NCBI GenBank assembly: GCA_963732845.1
Contig: CAVTBE010000016.1
Location: 1-64,000, forward strand
DNA length: 64,000 bases
Source: CAVSRC01 sp963732845
GTDB taxonomy: Bacteria > Pseudomonadota > Alphaproteobacteria > Rhizobiales > Kaistiaceae
Reading direction: 5' to 3'
The notes beneath the pieces are model-generated. The model was given only the letters and a program-made list of their open reading frames with translations. It searched no databases and was not told the DNA's origin. Shown one piece after another: positions 8,618-16,144 of this stretch (its first letter is position 1; each line of letters starts with the position of its first letter). The position numbers and the translations under genes are program-made.

Positions 8618-9481
8618 CTAACCAGTCGCGACGGCCACGTCGAGCGCCAGGTCGAGGGTGGGCGCGGAGTGGGTGATCCAGCCGGACGAGATCACGTCGA
8701 CGCCGGTCTCGGCGATCTCTGCGACCGTCTCCAGGGTGACATTGCCAGAGGCTTCGGTGATGGCGCGGCCGGCGACGAGCTGCACGGCCTCGCGCATGTC
8801 GCGCGGCGCCATGTTGTCGAGGAGCACCGCGTCCGGCCCCTCGACCATCGCCTCGGCAAGCTGATCGAGCGTGTCGATCTCGATCTCGACCTTGACCAGA
8901 TGACCGGCGGCGGCGCGCGCCGCGCGGATCGCGGCGATGACGCCGCCGGCGACCGCGATGTGGTTGTCCTTGATGAGGATGGCGTCGTCGAGGCCGAAGC
9001 GGTGATTCATGCCGCCGCCGCAGCGCACCGCGTATTTCTCGAAGGCGCGCAGGCCCGGCGTCGTCTTGCGCGTGTCGCAGATGCGGGCGCGGGTGTGCCT
9101 GACCTTCGCGACGAGGGCGGCGGTGGCGGTGGCGATGCCGGAGAGATGGCAGAGATAGTTGAGCGCCACACGCTCGGCCGAGAGGATGGCACGCGCCGGC
9201 CCTTCCACCTCGGCCACGACGGCGCCGGCGTCCACCGCGTCGCCGTCGCTCGCCTGCGGGGTGAAGCGGATCGCCGGATCGGCCGCGCGGAAGGCCGCGG
9301 CTGCAACAGCCAGGCCGGCGACGACGCCGGGCCGGCGTGCGACCAGATTGGCCGTGGCTTTCGCGTCCGCCGGAATGGTCGCGGCCGAGGTGATGTCGCC
9401 GGCGCGGCCGAGATCTTCCTTGAGCGCGGCGCGCACGGCTTCGGCGATCAGCAGGTCGGGCAGAGCGGCCAAGTCGCTCAT
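8618..9481 (-). CDS. nadC: nicotinate-nucleotide pyrophosphorylase (quinolinate phosphoribosyltransferase)
   Basis: A 287-aa enzyme converting quinolinate and PRPP to nicotinate mononucleotide, the last step of the de novo NAD branch. Visible signatures are CDTRKTTPGLR, the glycine-rich CGGGMNHR, and DDAILIKDNH with the conserved lysine. The C-terminal barrel ends with the ISSGWITHSAP segment. Its start overlaps the nadB stop by four bases (ATGA type), so the two are translationally coupled. The order on this strand is nadA, nadB, nadC. Confidence 0.96.
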   Translation of the reverse strand: MSDLAALPDLLIAEAVRAALKEDLGRAGDITSAATIPADAKATANLVARRPGVVAGLAVAAAAFRAADPAIRFTPQASDGDAVDAGAVVAEVEGPARAILSAERVALNYLCHLSGIATATAALVAKVRHTRARICDTRKTTPGLRAFEKYAVRCGGGMNHRFGLDDAILIKDNHIAVAGGVIAAIRAARAAAGHLVKVEIEIDTLDQLAEAMVEGPDAVLLDNMAPRDMREAVQLVAGRAITEASGNVTLETVAEIAETGVDVISSGWITHSAPTLDLALDVAVATG

Positions 9482-11082
9482 GCCGGGACCATGACCGGAC
9501 GTTCGCCGATTGCCGCCGCGCTGATCGCCTCGGCCTCGGCCAGCGTGATGTAGGTGCGGTGCTGCCAGGCGGGGTCGTGCTCGGGGAAATCGGCGCGGAA
9601 GTGGCCGCCGCGGCTTTCGGTGCGGGCAAGCGCGGCGGCCGCGATGATGCGGGCGGCCGTGAGCATATTGAGGAAGCGCTCGGAGCGGCAGCCGGCGATC
9701 AACGCGTTGATGACCGCCAGGGCCTCGACAAGGTCGGCGCGCCGACGCACGACGCCGACCAGCGACGTCATGGTCTGGCGCAGGCGGGTGACGGCGGCGG
9801 GATCGGGCAGATCGTCCGGCGCCGCGTCGCCGGCCTCCTCGACGTTCATGCGCATGGGCTGCGGCAGATGGTCGGCGATGTCGTCGGCGATGCGGGCGCC
9901 GAAGGCGACCGCTTCGAGCAGCGAATTGGAGGCGAGCCGGTTGGCGCCGTGGGCGCCGCTGGAGGTGCATTCGCCGGCGGCCCACAGGCCGTCGAGGGTG
10001 GTTCGGCCCTGACCGTCGGTGAGGATGCCGCCCATGTGATAGTGCTCGGCCGGGGCGATCGGGATCGGCTCGCTCACCGGATCGATGCCCGCCTCGCGGC
10101 AGGCGTTGTAGACGGTCGGGAAATGCTTCTCGAACTTCGCGCCGATCGCCTCGCGGCAATCGAGGAAGGCGCCGCGGCCGGCCTCGACCTCGGCATAGAC
10201 GGCGCGGGCGACGACATCGCGCGGCGCCAGCTCGGCGAGCGGATGGATGGCCAGCATGAAACGCTCGCCGGCCTTGTTGATCAGCTTGGCGCCCTCGCCG
10301 CGCAGCGCCTCGGTGGCCAACGGCGCCGGGTCGCGGCCGACATTGAGCACGGTCGGGTGGAACTGCACGAATTCCGGATCGCCGATCACCGCACCGGCGC
10401 GCGCCGCCATGGCGAGCCCGCCGCCCGCCGCCTCGTTGGGATTGGTGGTGATGGCATAGAGATGGCCGATGCCGCCGGAGGCGAGCACCACGGCGCGGGT
10501 GGGGAAACGCAGGGCCGGTCCCCCATCGACGGGACGCGCAACCAGGCCGGTGACGCGCTTGCCCCTGGTGGTCAGGCGCTCGCCGACATAGCCCTCGAAC
10601 AGGCGGATCGACGGCGTGTTGTGCACGGTGGCGATCAGCGCCGCCATGATAGCGGCCCCGGCCATATCGCCGCTGACATGGACGACGCGACGCTCGGAAT
10701 GGGCCGCCTCGCGCGACATGGCGAGCCGGCCTTCGAGATCGCGGTCGAAGGGCACGCCGTATTCGAGCAGGTCGTAAATGCGCTGCGGCGCATCCGTGAT
10801 CATCAGGCGCGCGGTCTTCTCGGCGACGATCCCGTCGCCGGCGGCGATGGTATCGGCAAGGTGCTTGTCGACCGAATCGCCTTCGGCCATGGCGGCGGCG
10901 ATGCCGCCCTGCGCCCAGGCGGAGGAGGCGCCCTCCCCGATCGGCGCGGCGGAGACGACGGTGACCGGCCGCGGCGCCAGGCGTAGCGCGGTGAACAGAC
11001 CGCCGAGCCCGCCACCGACGATGACGACGTCGTCGGCGACGATGGGGGTCCAGCTATTAGCCGTACGATCAAGCATTGCCAT
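9478..11082 (-). CDS. nadB: L-aspartate oxidase
   Basis: A 534-aa FAD enzyme that oxidises L-aspartate to iminoaspartate, the substrate of NadA. The dinucleotide-binding motif VIVGGGLGGLFTALRL is near residue 21, and the flavin-contact segment GASSAWAQGGIAAA follows at about 50-63. The succinate-dehydrogenase-like catalytic region includes HYHMGGI, and the second FAD segment is GANRLASNSLLEAV. Length and architecture are normal. The preceding gap to nadA is 55 bases and contains a GCCGGCC/GGCCGGC inverted repeat. Confidence 0.96.
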   Translation of the reverse strand: MAMLDRTANSWTPIVADDVVIVGGGLGGLFTALRLAPRPVTVVSAAPIGEGASSAWAQGGIAAAMAEGDSVDKHLADTIAAGDGIVAEKTARLMITDAPQRIYDLLEYGVPFDRDLEGRLAMSREAAHSERRVVHVSGDMAGAAIMAALIATVHNTPSIRLFEGYVGERLTTRGKRVTGLVARPVDGGPALRFPTRAVVLASGGIGHLYAITTNPNEAAGGGLAMAARAGAVIGDPEFVQFHPTVLNVGRDPAPLATEALRGEGAKLINKAGERFMLAIHPLAELAPRDVVARAVYAEVEAGRGAFLDCREAIGAKFEKHFPTVYNACREAGIDPVSEPIPIAPAEHYHMGGILTDGQGRTTLDGLWAAGECTSSGAHGANRLASNSLLEAVAFGARIADDIADHLPQPMRMNVEEAGDAAPDDLPDPAAVTRLRQTMTSLVGVVRRRADLVEALAVINALIAGCRSERFLNMLTAARIIAAAALARTESRGGHFRADFPEHDPAWQHRTYITLAEAEAISAAAIGERPVMVPA

Positions 11083-11137
11083 GTGCCCGGTTTGATGGGC
11101 CGGCCGTGATGGGAGGGGCCGGCTCTTGTGCCTATGC

Positions 11138-12220
11138 CTAGCTCTTCAGATTGACCATGCGCTCGACGGCACGGCGCGCCTTGGCCGCCACCATCGGGTC
11201 CACGTTGACTTCGTCGCCCATGGTCAGCAGGCTGTCGAGAATCCTCGGCAGCGTGATCCGCTTCATGTGCGGGCAGAGATTGCACGGCCGGATGAACTCG
11301 ATGTCCGGCGCTTCCGCCGCGACGTTGGCGGCCATCGAGCACTCGGTCACGAGCAGCACCTTGGCCGGCCTGTTCTTGTTCACCCAGTCGGTCATCTTGG
11401 CGGTCGAGCCGGTGAAATCGGCCTCGGCGATCACGTCCGGCGGGCACTCGGGATGAGCGACGATGCTGATGCCGGGATTGGCCTCGCGGTACTCGCGCAG
11501 TTCTGCGGCGGTGAAGCGCTCATGCACCTCGCAGGCGCCGGTCCAGGCGATGATCTTGACATCGGTCTGCGCGGCGACCCACTTGGCGAGATACTGGTCG
11601 GGCAACAGGATGACCCGGTCGCTGCCGAGGCTTTCGACCACCTCGACCGCGTTGGACGAGGTGCAGCAGATGTCGCTCTCGGCCTTCACGTCGGCCGAGG
11701 TGTTGACATAGGTGATCACGGGCACGCCGGGATAACGCTCGCGCAGCAGGCGCACGTCGGCGCCGGTGATCGAGGCGGCGAGCGAGCAGCCGGCGCGACG
11801 GTCAGGAATCAGCACGGTCTTGTCGGGATTGAGCAGCTTCGACGTCTCGGCCATGAAATGCACACCGCACTGGACGATGACGTCGGCGTCGGTCTTGGTG
11901 GCGGCGACGGCGAGCTGCAGCGAATCGCCGGTGATGTCGGCGACGCAGTGATAGATCTCGGGCGCCTGGTAGTTGTGCGCCAGGATGACGGCGTTGCGCA
12001 CCTTCTTGAGATCGTTGATCGCCTTCACGTAAGGCGCCATCACCGGCCACTCGATGGCCGGGATCACATGTCTGACGCGCTCGTAGAGGTGGGCGGTCTC
12101 CGCGGCCACCGCATCGGTGTATTCGAGCGACGGCGTGGGCAGCGTCGGCCACCGCGTCTCGCCCTTGCGGGTGTTCGCAGCAGGCCGCGCCCGAGCCTCG
12201 GTTTCCAGTCCGATCGTCAT
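11138..12220 (-). CDS. nadA: quinolinate synthase
   Basis: A 360-aa [4Fe-4S] enzyme that condenses iminoaspartate with dihydroxyacetone phosphate to give quinolinate. Cysteines conserved in the family are seen in VQCGVHFMAET, AHPECPPDV and NLCPHMKRI; SNAVEV and the LPD.YL segment also match. It is the first gene of the nadABC operon. The ATG at 12220 is preceded by GGAG at a suitable distance. The upstream 220 bases are AT-rich for this genome and shared with the divergent panE gene; a candidate palindromic operator lies 28 bases from the start. Confidence 0.96.
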   Translation of the reverse strand: MTIGLETEARARPAANTRKGETRWPTLPTPSLEYTDAVAAETAHLYERVRHVIPAIEWPVMAPYVKAINDLKKVRNAVILAHNYQAPEIYHCVADITGDSLQLAVAATKTDADVIVQCGVHFMAETSKLLNPDKTVLIPDRRAGCSLAASITGADVRLLRERYPGVPVITYVNTSADVKAESDICCTSSNAVEVVESLGSDRVILLPDQYLAKWVAAQTDVKIIAWTGACEVHERFTAAELREYREANPGISIVAHPECPPDVIAEADFTGSTAKMTDWVNKNRPAKVLLVTECSMAANVAAEAPDIEFIRPCNLCPHMKRITLPRILDSLLTMGDEVNVDPMVAAKARRAVERMVNLKS

Positions 12221-12247
12221 CGCCTAGTCTTCTCCGGTGGCCGATAT

Positions 12248-12264
12248 ATACTCAAGTAGAGCAT
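12248..12264 (-). promoter_or_regulatory. candidate operator upstream of nadA
   Basis: An imperfect palindrome, ATACTC-N5-GAGCAT (one arm mismatch), sits in an AT-rich stretch 28 bases upstream of the nadA start; a second GAGT half-site follows at 12271. Position and symmetry fit a repressor site. NrtR is encoded in this window and regulates NAD genes in other bacteria, but the link is inference from neighbourhood only. Confidence 0.35.
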
Positions 12265-12440
12265 ATTTCAGAGTTTAAAATAGCCGGCCAAAGCCGGGGT
12301 CACGCAGGACGATATAAGCACGAACGGAGCAAAATTCAAATCGTCAAACTATGACGATCGTGCATGGGACATATCAGGATTTTAGATTATTTGGCGCCGC
12401 AGCTTCCCGTTACGCTGCCGGCACGGGAAGGAGCGACGAC

Positions 12441-13394
12441 GTGAAAATAGCGGTGATGGGCGCCGGCGGCATCGGCGGCTATGTTGGTGGCCGTCTGGCG
12501 GAAGCCGGCGAAGAGGTGTGCCTGATCGCGCGCGGGAGCCACCTCGCCGCGCTGAAGGTCAGCGGCCTGCGCATCGAGAGCCCGCTCGGCGATGTCAGCC
12601 TGCCGGCGATTCCGGCGGTCGCCGAAGCGCGCGAGGTCGGCCCCGTCGATCTGGTGCTGTTCGCCGTCAAGCTCACCGATGCCGATGCGGCGGCGCGCGT
12701 GCTCATTCCCATCGTGGCGTCGCACACCCGCATCGTGCTGCTGCAGAACGGCATCGACGGCAAGGATATCGTCGGCCGCCACATCGACCCTGCGCAGGTG
12801 GCCGCCGGCACCATCTATCTCGCCGCCTACATCAAGGCGCCCGGGGTCATCATCAGTCCGGGCGGCGTGCACCGCATGGTGGTCGATCGCATGGGCGGCG
12901 ATCCGGTGCTGGCGGCGCTGTTTGCGATGGCCGAGCGGGCCATCGGCCTCGACGTGCTGCCGACCGACAACATCCAGCACATGCTCTGGGAAAAGTTCAT
13001 CGTGATGGTGGCATTTTCCGGTGCCACCTGCCTGACCCGCCTGCCGATCGGTGCCGTCCGTCAACAGCCGGAGACGATGGGCTTCATCCGCCAGCTCATC
13101 GACGAAACCGTCGCGGTGGCGCGAGCCATGGGGCAGGAGTTCGACGACGCCCATGCCGACCGGGTGATCGCGCTGTCGCGCAACCAGCCCTACGAGCAGA
13201 AAGCCTCGATGCTGGTCGATCTGGAAGCCGGCCGCCCGCTCGAGCTGCCGTGGCTGCACGGCAAGGTGGCGGCGCTCGGCGCCCGCTTCGGCATTCCGAC
13301 GCCGGCGTGTTCCGCGGTGCTGGCGGCCCTTTCGGCCTATGTCGACGGCGCGCCGAAACTGGAACGAAACCTGGAGGCAGCAGTCCGCCCGTGA
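12441..13394 (+). CDS. panE: PanE/ApbA-like 2-dehydropantoate 2-reductase family protein
   Basis: A 317-aa ketopantoate reductase-family protein. The Rossmann motif GAGGIGGYVGGRL is at residues 7-19, and a later segment has LQNG and the catalytic-type lysine in MLWEKFI. The C-terminal helical domain has LPWLHGKVAALG. The canonical enzyme reduces 2-dehydropantoate with NADPH to pantoate, a coenzyme A precursor. Bacterial genomes often carry several ApbA-like paralogues with other substrates, and the overlap with an MFS transporter makes that possible here. The GTG at 12441 has GGAAGGAG upstream; the longer open frame to 12351 lacks a ribosome site. Confidence 0.82.
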   Translation: MKIAVMGAGGIGGYVGGRLAEAGEEVCLIARGSHLAALKVSGLRIESPLGDVSLPAIPAVAEAREVGPVDLVLFAVKLTDADAAARVLIPIVASHTRIVLLQNGIDGKDIVGRHIDPAQVAAGTIYLAAYIKAPGVIISPGGVHRMVVDRMGGDPVLAALFAMAERAIGLDVLPTDNIQHMLWEKFIVMVAFSGATCLTRLPIGAVRQQPETMGFIRQLIDETVAVARAMGQEFDDAHADRVIALSRNQPYEQKASMLVDLEAGRPLELPWLHGKVAALGARFGIPTPACSAVLAALSAYVDGAPKLERNLEAAVRP

Positions 13395-14626
13395 CGGCCG
13401 AACGAACCCAGCGCACGCACGGTCTCCTGCAGTCGATCCCGGTGGTCATCGCCGCCGGCTGCATCATCTCCGCGGTCGGCTTCGGCCCGCGTTCGACGAT
13501 GGGCTTCTTTCTGACGCCGATCACCAACGAATACGGCTGGGGGCGCGAGGTGTTCGCGCTGGCCATCGCCGTCCAGAACCTGGTGTGGGGCATCGGCCAG
13601 CCCTTCGTCGGCATGCTCGCCGACCGCTACGGCACGGCGCGCGTGCTGTCGGGCGGCGCGCTCATCTACGCACTCGGTCTGGCGCTGATGGCCCATAGCG
13701 GCAACCCGGCGGCGCTGCAGCTGACCGCTGGCGTGCTCGTCGGCCTCGGCATCGCCGGCTCCGCCTTCCTGCTGGTGATGGCGGCCTTCGCGCGCCTGCT
13801 GCCGCCGTCGATGCGCACGCTGGGCTTCGGCCTCGGCACCGCCGCCGGTTCGGTCGGCCAGTTCATCTTCGCCCCGCTCGGCCAGGGCTTCATCACCGCC
13901 TATGGCTGGCAGACGGCGCTCACCATCATGGCTGGACTGATGCTGGTGGTGCCGTTGCTCGCCTTCGTCATGCGCGGCAAGCCGCAGGCGGTTCCGGTCA
14001 GCCACGGGCAATCGGACCAGACGATCCTCGCCGCCATGCGCGAGGCCTTCAGCCACCGGTCCTATCGTCTGCTGGTCGCCGGCTTCTTCGTCTGCGGCTT
14101 CCAGCTCGCCTTCATCACCGTGCACCTGCCGCCCTATCTCCTCGATGTCGGCATCCCGGCGATGTGGGGCGCCTATGCGATCGGCCTCATCGGCCTCGCC
14201 AACATCGTGGGCTCGATCGTCTCGGGCGTGCTCTCCGGCCTCATGGCGCGGCGCATCATCCTGGTCGGTCTCTACCTCGCCCGCTCGGCGCTGATCGCCG
14301 CCTTCATCGCGCTGCCGCCGAGCATTCCCACGACGCTCGCCTTCTCGGCGCTGATCGGCTTCCTGTGGCTGTCGACGGTGCCGCCCACCCAGCAGATCGT
14401 CGCCATCATGTTCGGCACCCGCTACATGGCGACGCTGTTCGGCTTCGTCTTCTTCTCGCACCAGGTCGGATCGTTCCTCGGCGTCTGGCTCGGCGGCTAT
14501 ATCTACGACGCGACCGGCTCCTACACGATCGTGTGGTGGCTGTGCGTGGCGCTCGGCGTGTTCGCGGCGATCGTGCACTGGCCGATCGTCGAGCGCGCGG
14601 TTGAGCGCCCGGCGATGGTCGGCTGA
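13391..14626 (+). CDS. MFS transporter, monocarboxylate/oxalate-formate type
   Basis: A 411-aa major facilitator with about 12 hydrophobic segments, starting at residue 14. The loop 2-3 signature appears as GMLADRYGTARVL (about residue 75). The overall pattern resembles the oxalate/formate and monocarboxylate group; the substrate is not predictable. The GTG start overlaps the panE stop by four bases (GTGA), so the transporter and reductase are coupled. This hints that the transporter imports or exports a 2-oxo or hydroxy acid related to the reductase. It is an inner-membrane protein. Confidence 0.85.
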   Translation: MTAERTQRTHGLLQSIPVVIAAGCIISAVGFGPRSTMGFFLTPITNEYGWGREVFALAIAVQNLVWGIGQPFVGMLADRYGTARVLSGGALIYALGLALMAHSGNPAALQLTAGVLVGLGIAGSAFLLVMAAFARLLPPSMRTLGFGLGTAAGSVGQFIFAPLGQGFITAYGWQTALTIMAGLMLVVPLLAFVMRGKPQAVPVSHGQSDQTILAAMREAFSHRSYRLLVAGFFVCGFQLAFITVHLPPYLLDVGIPAMWGAYAIGLIGLANIVGSIVSGVLSGLMARRIILVGLYLARSALIAAFIALPPSIPTTLAFSALIGFLWLSTVPPTQQIVAIMFGTRYMATLFGFVFFSHQVGSFLGVWLGGYIYDATGSYTIVWWLCVALGVFAAIVHWPIVERAVERPAMVG

Positions 14627-14706
14627 TCGACATTTGCTCCCCCTCGCTTTTCGATGCCGCCACCGCCTATGGTGCGCTCCAAGCACGAAAAAAGGGAGAC
14701 CGTGAC

Positions 14707-15699
14707 GTGGACCGCTTCAAGGCACTGCTGATTACCCGCGACGAGGCGACAAAGGCGCAGTCGGTCGCGATGACCGAACTCGGCCTCGCCGACCTGATGG
14801 CGGGCGACGTCGAGGTCCGCGTCGAGCATTCGACGGTCAACTACAAGGACGGCCTGGCGATCACCGGCAAGCTGCCGGTGGTGCGCCGCTTCCCGATGAT
14901 CCCGGGCATCGATTTCGCCGGCACGGTGACCGCCTCCTCCCATGACGGCATCCAGCCGGGCAACAAGGTGGTGCTCAACGGCTGGGGCGTCGGCGAGGTG
15001 CATTACGGTGGCTACAGCCAGATGGCGCGGGTCGATGGCAACTGGCTGATCCCGCTGCCGCACGGCATGAGCGGCGCCGAAGCGATGGCGATCGGCACCG
15101 CCGGCTACACGGCGATGCTGGCTCTGCTGGCGCTGGAGAAGCACGGGGTCACGCCCGAGGCCGGGCCGGTGGTGGTGACCGGGGCGGCCGGCGGCGTCGG
15201 CTCGGTCGCGGTGGCGCTGCTCGCCGGCGCCGGCTTCACGGTCCATGCGGTAACCGGCCGGCCGGAAAAGGCCGACTATCTGACGGCGCTCGGCGCCAGC
15301 GAGATCGTCCCGCGCGACGAGCTGACGGGCCCGCCGAAGCTGCTCGCCAAGGAGCGCTGGGCGGCGGGCGTCGACTCGGTCGGCGGCACCATGCTTGCCA
15401 ACCTCCTTGCCATGACCCGGGCGGGCGGCGTCATCGCCGCCTGCGGCAATGCCGCCGGCATGGAGCTGCCGACGTCGGTGGCGCCCTTCATCCTGCGCGG
15501 CGTCACGCTCGCCGGCATCAACTCGGTCACTGTGCCCAAGCCCTTGCGCATCGCGGCGTGGGAGCGGCTCGCCCGCGATCTCGACCGGCGCACGCTTGCC
15601 GCGATGACCACGACCATCGGCTTCGACGCCATCCTGCCGGCGGCGCACGACATCGTCGAGGGCAAGGTGCGCGGCCGGCTGGTCGTCGATATCGACTAG
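14707..15699 (+). CDS. acuI: AcuI/YhdH-type acrylyl-CoA reductase-like oxidoreductase
   Basis: A 330-aa zinc-independent medium-chain dehydrogenase/reductase. Diagnostic segments are NYKDGLA, the PGIDFAGTV motif and the nucleotide-binding VTGAAGGVGSVAVALLA near residue 160. The YhdH/AcuI group reduces acrylyl-CoA to propionyl-CoA with NADPH, which protects against acrylate and related electrophiles. The GTG at 14707 follows GGGAG by nine bases. It is monocistronic, with a hairpin repeat downstream. Confidence 0.86.
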   Translation: MDRFKALLITRDEATKAQSVAMTELGLADLMAGDVEVRVEHSTVNYKDGLAITGKLPVVRRFPMIPGIDFAGTVTASSHDGIQPGNKVVLNGWGVGEVHYGGYSQMARVDGNWLIPLPHGMSGAEAMAIGTAGYTAMLALLALEKHGVTPEAGPVVVTGAAGGVGSVAVALLAGAGFTVHAVTGRPEKADYLTALGASEIVPRDELTGPPKLLAKERWAAGVDSVGGTMLANLLAMTRAGGVIAACGNAAGMELPTSVAPFILRGVTLAGINSVTVPKPLRIAAWERLARDLDRRTLAAMTTTIGFDAILPAAHDIVEGKVRGRLVVDID

Positions 15700-15811
15700 G
15701 TCCACTCGCGGTCAGAGAGGGATTTCGGCCTTGGCCTCGCAGGGCACGGAACGTGCCCGAGAGGCTCAGGCCGGAAGGGAGAGGGGTCGTGCCGTGCCCA
15801 TACCCCTCTCT

Positions 15812-15837
15812 GTCTCTCCCCCACAAGGGGGAGAGAC
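15812..15837. repeat. perfect 11-bp inverted repeat (likely bidirectional terminator or intergenic repeat)
   Basis: GTCTCTCCCCC and GGGGGAGAGAC pair around a four-base ACAA loop, between two convergent genes. C/G-run hairpins of this kind are dispersed in Hyphomicrobiales intergenic DNA. Without a T-run it is a weak intrinsic terminator. The rest of 15700-15878 has no coding signal. Confidence 0.6.
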
Positions 15838-15878
15838 CCCCAACACACAAGCCGCGCCGCAGACCAGTTCAGCAGCGC

Positions 15879-16040
15879 CTAGCCGGGGCCGCCGTGCATC
15901 AGTCCCGGCCACAGGCCGAAGACGCCGATCAGGATGAGATAGATCGCGACGATGTAGTTGAGCAGCCGCGGCACGAGCAGGATGAGAATGCCGGCGATCA
16001 GTGCGACCAGCGGCGCTATGGCGATTGCGCCCAAAGACAT
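15879..16040 (-). CDS. DUF3096 small membrane protein
   Basis: A 53-aa hydrophobic peptide with the family core IAPLVALIAGILILLVPRLL, then NYIVAIYLILIG. Two membrane segments span about residues 5-23 and 26-46. DUF3096 proteins are widespread in Proteobacteria and have no known function. The start at 16040 has GGAGG eight bases upstream; the frame is open further but not conserved. A GTTGGCG/CGCCAAC hairpin (16056-16076) lies just upstream of the ribosome site. Confidence 0.82.
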   Translation of the reverse strand: MSLGAIAIAPLVALIAGILILLVPRLLNYIVAIYLILIGVFGLWPGLMHGGPG

Positions 16041-16144
16041 GGGTGAGCCTCCATGGTTGGCGTTGCATACGCCAACAGGCAGGCGCCCCCCGGCCGGGCT
16101 TGTCAACCGGGCGCGTGGCCGCCGGTTGTGGATATGAAGGCCGG

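Noticed and set aside
12351..12440. N-terminal extension of panE from 12351
   Set aside because: The Rossmann motif normally begins at the second or third residue; the extension is AT-rich and lacks a ribosome site, while GTG at 12441 has one.
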